64,000 bases of DNA from Brachypodium distachyon. Taxonomy: Eukaryota; Streptophyta; Magnoliopsida; Poales; Poaceae. The stretch lies in contig NC_016133.3 of the NCBI RefSeq assembly GCF_000005505.3, forward strand, positions 51,921,237 to 51,985,236, read 5' to 3'. The notes under the pieces are model-generated. The model saw nothing but the letters and a program-made list of their open reading frames with translations. It had not been told where the DNA came from and did no database searches. The position numbers were made by a program, and so were the translations under genes. This document shows positions 59,695-64,000 of this stretch, piece after piece (positions within the stretch are counted from its first letter, which is position 1; the number at the start of each line of letters is the position of its first letter).

Positions 59695-59858
59695 CAGGGG
59701 CGGAGCCAGGGCCTGTGCCACGTGTGTTGTATCACCGGCCTAGCAAAGATGATCAGAAGAGAATTATTGACTACCTAGATCATAAGTATGGACTAATCAT
59801 AAGTATACCGCCACCAGATCCACCTTAGCGCCCTTCTCCACTTCTGGCTCCGCCACTG
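59695..59858. mobile_element. hAT-type MITE with 8-bp target duplication, 164 bp
   Basis: Left end CAGGGGCGGAGCCAGGG and right end ctggctccgccactg are inverted copies of the CAGTGGCGGAGCCAG end known from plant hAT MITEs. ATCGAGGT lies exactly on both sides (59687-59694 and 59859-59866), the 8-bp duplication of hAT elements. Non-coding. Confidence 0.9.
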
Positions 59859-59866
59859 ATCGAGGT

Positions 59867-60818
59867 TATGTATAGCTTGATTGATCTAGACATAACTACT
59901 CCTCGACCAATTTAAAATTTGCAATCGTCCAACATCTATCATGCGTCGTGCACTTTTTACCTGGAACTGGAATCCAGAGGCACACGAAGCATAGTGTTTT
60001 AGCTGAAGTCACATGCAGGGGCACTGTAGTCCGTAGCGACACTAGGCTCGTACCAATTAAATGATGCCCCCCTCTTCGTTGTCCGCCTTGCCGCTACAGT
60101 AACGGCGCAGGATTGCGCTGCCTGCGCACGTCGCTCGAGCAGAGAAGATCGATCGGCCAGTCCGTGCCGCGAGAGGCGATCGGGGCCCCGGCGGCCGCCC
60201 GACCGGCAGGAGCAGCAAATTGCAGTAGTATAAGCCAACAATGCAACGCCACTGGATGCTTAATATTGTCCATTTAAATCGGGAGTCAGACCGACCTGGC
60301 AGGCGGCGCGCGTACTCAAGGGCGCGCCGATGCACGCATGCCTCCAAGGCACGTCGCGTCGCCGGTGTGGCCCAGCCCGGTGCCAGTGTACGAGCTGCGC
60401 CGAGGCCCCCTCCCGTTTTCCTGGCGCCGGCCGGCCGGCAGCGCGCGGACGCGGCAGCCTTGGCGCGTGGCCACAGTACTAGGCGCCAAAGCTTGCAGTC
60501 GCTACGGGCACGGGCAGTGTCTAGCTAGATCGCTCGGAGCGGGTGAGTGCAGCGCGCGATCCGCGTATATGCTGGCCGGTGGTACGCGCGCGCAGCCGGG
60601 GACCGGTCGACCGGCGGGGCGCTGGGCCGGGCAAGCAAGGTTTAAAGTTGTTACATATTGGCGCGCACTGCCACGGCCGTCCTCGCCACGCCGGTGTACA
60701 GGGGAAAGCGTGCCGGCTCGTGATTCACTGTCTCCGAATATTTAGGTACTCATGTCTAGGAGAGTCTCATGCTCTCGGGCCATCCATATATCGATCCAAC
60801 TATATAACAGTCAAGATA
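59867..60818. other. GC-rich spacer without a recognised gene
   Basis: The part 60060-60730 is GC- and CpG-rich with overlapping ORFs in several frames, as expected from composition. None has a known domain or clear splice context. It could be a CpG island or a decayed element. Confidence 0.35.
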
Positions 60819-60931
60819 CCTCCTCCGTCTCATATGAAATGACTCAAATTTGTCCAAATATGAATGTGTATATACCCAGAAATCGTCTAGATACATGTAA
60901 TATTTCGTAACTTAATATTGGACGGGGTGGG
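60819..60931. mobile_element. Stowaway MITE, 113 bp
   Basis: Left end CCTCCTCCGTCTCATATGAA and right end ttggacggggtggg; TA at 60817-60818 and 60932-60933. The core tccaaatatgaatgtgtata and cgtctagatacatgtaatat marks the Thalos-like Stowaway family. Confidence 0.85.
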
Positions 60932-60933
60932 TA

Positions 60934-63900
60934 TATAATTTTGATTTCCAAAAGAAAAACGTTGCATGAACCAAATGTTGGTGCTGTCCGGCCAACTGCT
61001 GCCTGCCAAAGAGTTGACGTACAGATCTCAAATATCTCAAATTCAGTTGGATGTGATATTTTTGAGATCTGCTGGTATATATAGACTTGCAACCTATTTT
61101 TGGCAGTTATATAGATTCGCAACCCTGACGTGTACGTGGCCCGTGAACACGACGCTTAAGCCAGAAGGGCGGGCCACACGATCTTAATTACGTGACAGTC
61201 TCGATCTGAACTCAAGCAGGAACAAAGACTCGATCTCTGCGACACTCACGGGGGAGCGAGAACACGTACGTACAGATCTTTTGCAAATCATGAGCCTGGC
61301 CAAGTCTAACGAAAAATCAGAGGGACACATGCATGCCCGTCCATTCGAATAATGACACACATCAAAAGTGTCCGCGCGCCTATCACTGCACATATTTGTA
61401 TGCACACGACAAAGACCCTGTAGACAGTTAGACACGTGAGCGAGGTGCGTACTTTTTACCCCGATTGATCGATCGAGTTCTTTCGTCGCTCAGCATGACA
61501 TGCATGCATGCTTGATGCAGCAGAGCCGCCAGTAGAGCAGATGTCCACGCCGATTCACGCGTCCCGGCTGGCGGCCGCATGTGGGATCGATTAATCGTGG
61601 GTTCAATGAATCGACCAATATGGAACCAACCACTGAACCACTTGAATCGCGGGATTATATTAAGCTAGCTAGATGGGGTGGAGATAATTAATTGAGGTGA
61701 AATCCGACAAGTAGAATGTCAAACGAGATCATATACTCCGGCGCACGTGTACGGGCTAGCTGTTGCCTGTTTAGCGCCTTTTATATTACCAGAGACGTAT
61801 ACGTGCGTTTTGCCGGTATGCATGTCTGCGCTCCACTACATACACAGCAGACTTTCTTTTCACTGTGCTAGTCACAGATGTAAAAACACACAGCAACGCG
61901 CGTACACCTTTGGTAGTGGAGCTGAAGCCACGATCGATCACTGGACTCGTGACCATGTGCGAAGTTTTTGGACGATTCCCATGACGAGATGGAGGGGGCC
62001 AGCTAGCCGGGCCTCGTGCGCATGCACACCAGCGTGTGAGGATCGATGCATGTCTGTCTTCTGGGTATTCCACCGACTAGCTAGTGTGAGAAGAACTGAG
62101 AAACCCATTTCTGGGATGGAAAGATGAGAAAAATATACACGCTGCCGCTGCGTGAGTCTGAGAGATACTCCGAAGTCATAGGCCTGTCGCCTGTGTAATC
62201 TGATGACCTGAAGGAGGGTTCACGGTCACGGGCGGCTCCAAGGCCGTAGGCGCCCATCTTCTTGGCCTCACTAATCATCTCATTGGATCTAAGGATTCCT
62301 TTGGATTTATCATGTCTGTATGATATCCATATAGGAGTATATAGGTATTCAGGTACGTACTCTCAGGTAGGAGTGGAGTATATCAGGAGCGTCGGGAGTC
62401 GGGACGTATAGTACGCGTGCGGGCGGGTGGGTGCAAGCGCGACAGAGATAGAAAGATAAGAAATGGTGAAAGTATGTGCAAGCTGCAATTGTGCTGCATG
62501 CTAGTACTATCCAGCGAAGACTACAGTGCCATGAATGTACGTGTCTGTCGGACTGAAAAACGCACAAAGGCGGGGCTTCCCATCCAAAGGCGAGACAAGC
62601 TGCATGCAAGTGTGGCATACGCCTTTTCCCTAGTGGAACGCGACGGGCGCATGCATGCCCCACTGCCCCGTAGGCCATTCATTTCCGCGAGTATAGACGT
62701 TGACGAGCGAGATTTATTTTTTTTACAGCAAACGAGCGACATTCTGACTCAGGCCAAGTCCAGTCCGTCTCCGTCCACGGTGCAGCGCAGATCCATTGGA
62801 GCAAGGCAGGACATTTCTGGCCCAGGCCCAGGGCCGGAGACGGCACCTGTTGCGTGCGTTACGAACTCTGTGGCCTCCTTGAGGCCTCCTATGGCCCTGG
62901 AGACTACTGTTACACCGAGTGGCTAGTCGGCCCATCTAGCCGATGCGAGTTGCGACCCATCCGATCCCACGCGGCCTGGCCACGCAAGCGCGCGCAGCCG
63001 GGGCTGCATCTTCGTCGTCTTCCGCAGCGACGCAATGCCGCCGCCCCTCCGCAATCGGATCACCGCCCCTACGTCCCCGCGCCTCGCGAGCCCAGTCGAT
63101 CGAAAATCCAGCCGGAGCCGCTCGCATCGCGAGGAGGCGCGAGCAGCACCGCGCTGACGTTCAGAAACTAACCACTCGGAGTCGGAGCAGCTTTCCCCCG
63201 TGAAGCCCTGCCCACCTATTTCGCGAATCGTACGCAATACGCTCCAGGGAGCTAATGGGCGCGCGCCGGGCAGGGGCGCGCTCGACGACCACGCAGCGGC
63301 AGGGTCCCGGCTGCGGCTACCGCAGGCGAGGTGAGCCGCTTTCCAACATTTGCTGCATTGGGTATTTGGGCGTGGGTTGTATGCTTCTTCGGCCAACTGA
63401 GCAGATCTGGTATTTCCACATGAGTTCGTAGCGGCACGTCTCCCACTAGTTACGCTGCCCGTCTTAGGTTTGTTGTTGCGGTTGATATCCAAGGAATTCG
63501 TAGCAGCAATGATGAATTGGTGATTAGTACTCGAGTCGTGCACTCGTGCATGCTCATTCGAAATTCCAATCGAGAATTGACATCTAACATGTTTCTGGTA
63601 ATGTGGCTAGTTAGTTCCATCTTCCACAGCAGAGTCGATGATAATAGTAATATTTCTGGTCGCAAATGAATGAGTGGTACCATGATTTATGCATTTTACT
63701 AATTTTGATTTTAAGCAAATACTACTGTGACTAAAATATGTGCGTTTAGATGCAAATCAAAGTAGAGTGTATAAAGTAGCCGAAGGTGATGTATAGCCAG
63801 GACGCTGTTGAGCAAAGCGCCCCCGAAACCTGATTCGCCAACCAATTAGGAAGACGAGAGGCCTTGGTTTTGGTGACAATTCTCATGCACCGTTGGAGGG

Positions 63901-64000
63901 CAACATATCTGAAGCCTACACCTCTTGAGATCCCAGACGTGTTCCATTCTATGCTGTGGACTTTTTTTTTATGATCTGCATCCAAGCGCACTTCTGAAAG
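60934..64000. other. Gene-poor spacer to the window end
   Basis: No gene was recognised. The GC-rich piece 62720-63330 has overlapping ORFs in several frames but no domain that I can name. Several gatcgatc and catgcatg words occur. A gene that starts beyond 64000 cannot be excluded. Confidence 0.35.

Noticed and set aside
62720..63330. GC-rich block with overlapping ORFs as a host gene
   Set aside because: No frame shows a domain or clear exon structure, and all frames are open because of composition.

Overview
This is a nuclear window from a grass, most likely Triticeae (wheat, Aegilops, barley or rye). The gene models have many introns. The AGO1 gene keeps the same domain order and C-terminal block as rice AGO1. 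The spacers are full of Stowaway, Tourist, Mutator and hAT miniature elements, a CACTA element, LINE pieces and LTR-like sequence. A degraded copy at 6.3-7.2 kb belongs to an Arg/Pro-rich repeat protein family that I know from wheat. No tRNA, rRNA, CRISPR or bacterial-type feature was seen.

Layout. 0-5 kb: Stowaway and Tourist MITEs, then a minus-strand gene for a Pro/Ala-rich protein with a short conserved C-terminal domain, with a foldback element just upstream of its start. 5-9 kb: repeat sequence. 9.7-10.7 kb: a plus-strand C2-domain gene of five exons. 11-13.4 kb: unassigned spacer and MITEs. 14-18 kb: a plus-strand mitochondrial-carrier gene (604 aa) with an unusually long N-terminal extension and a small upstream ORF. 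18.75-21.1 kb: an intronless plus-strand subtilisin-like protease (790 aa). 21.3-27 kb: an inverted repeat, a diverged tandem array with a unit of about 0.1 kb, an LTR-like block and a Mutator MITE. 28.4-34.8 kb: a 22-exon AGO1-type ARGONAUTE (1060 aa) with all four slicer residues and a miR168-type target site. 37.6-45.5 kb: a 5'-truncated LINE with a 13-bp target duplication, into which a 7.4-kb CACTA transposon has jumped with its own 3-bp duplication. Both CACTA genes are broken by stop codons. 46-52.6 kb: a minus-strand INDETERMINATE-domain (IDD) zinc-finger transcription factor of three coding exons, whose first intron appears to use a GC donor. 53.3-64 kb: gene-poor, with one LINE remnant, a hAT MITE, a Stowaway and microsatellites.

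The five complete host genes I recognise (C2, carrier, subtilase, AGO1, IDD) and the Pro/Ala-rich gene do not form an obvious functional cluster; they look like ordinary neighbours. I found no clear new biological system. The best items to check are the nested LINE/CACTA insertion, the Ulp1-like protease in the CACTA, the GC-AG intron in the IDD gene, the diverged tandem array, and the carrier's N-terminal extension. All exon borders were read by eye from GT/AG sites, frame and family similarity. UTR ends are not determined.
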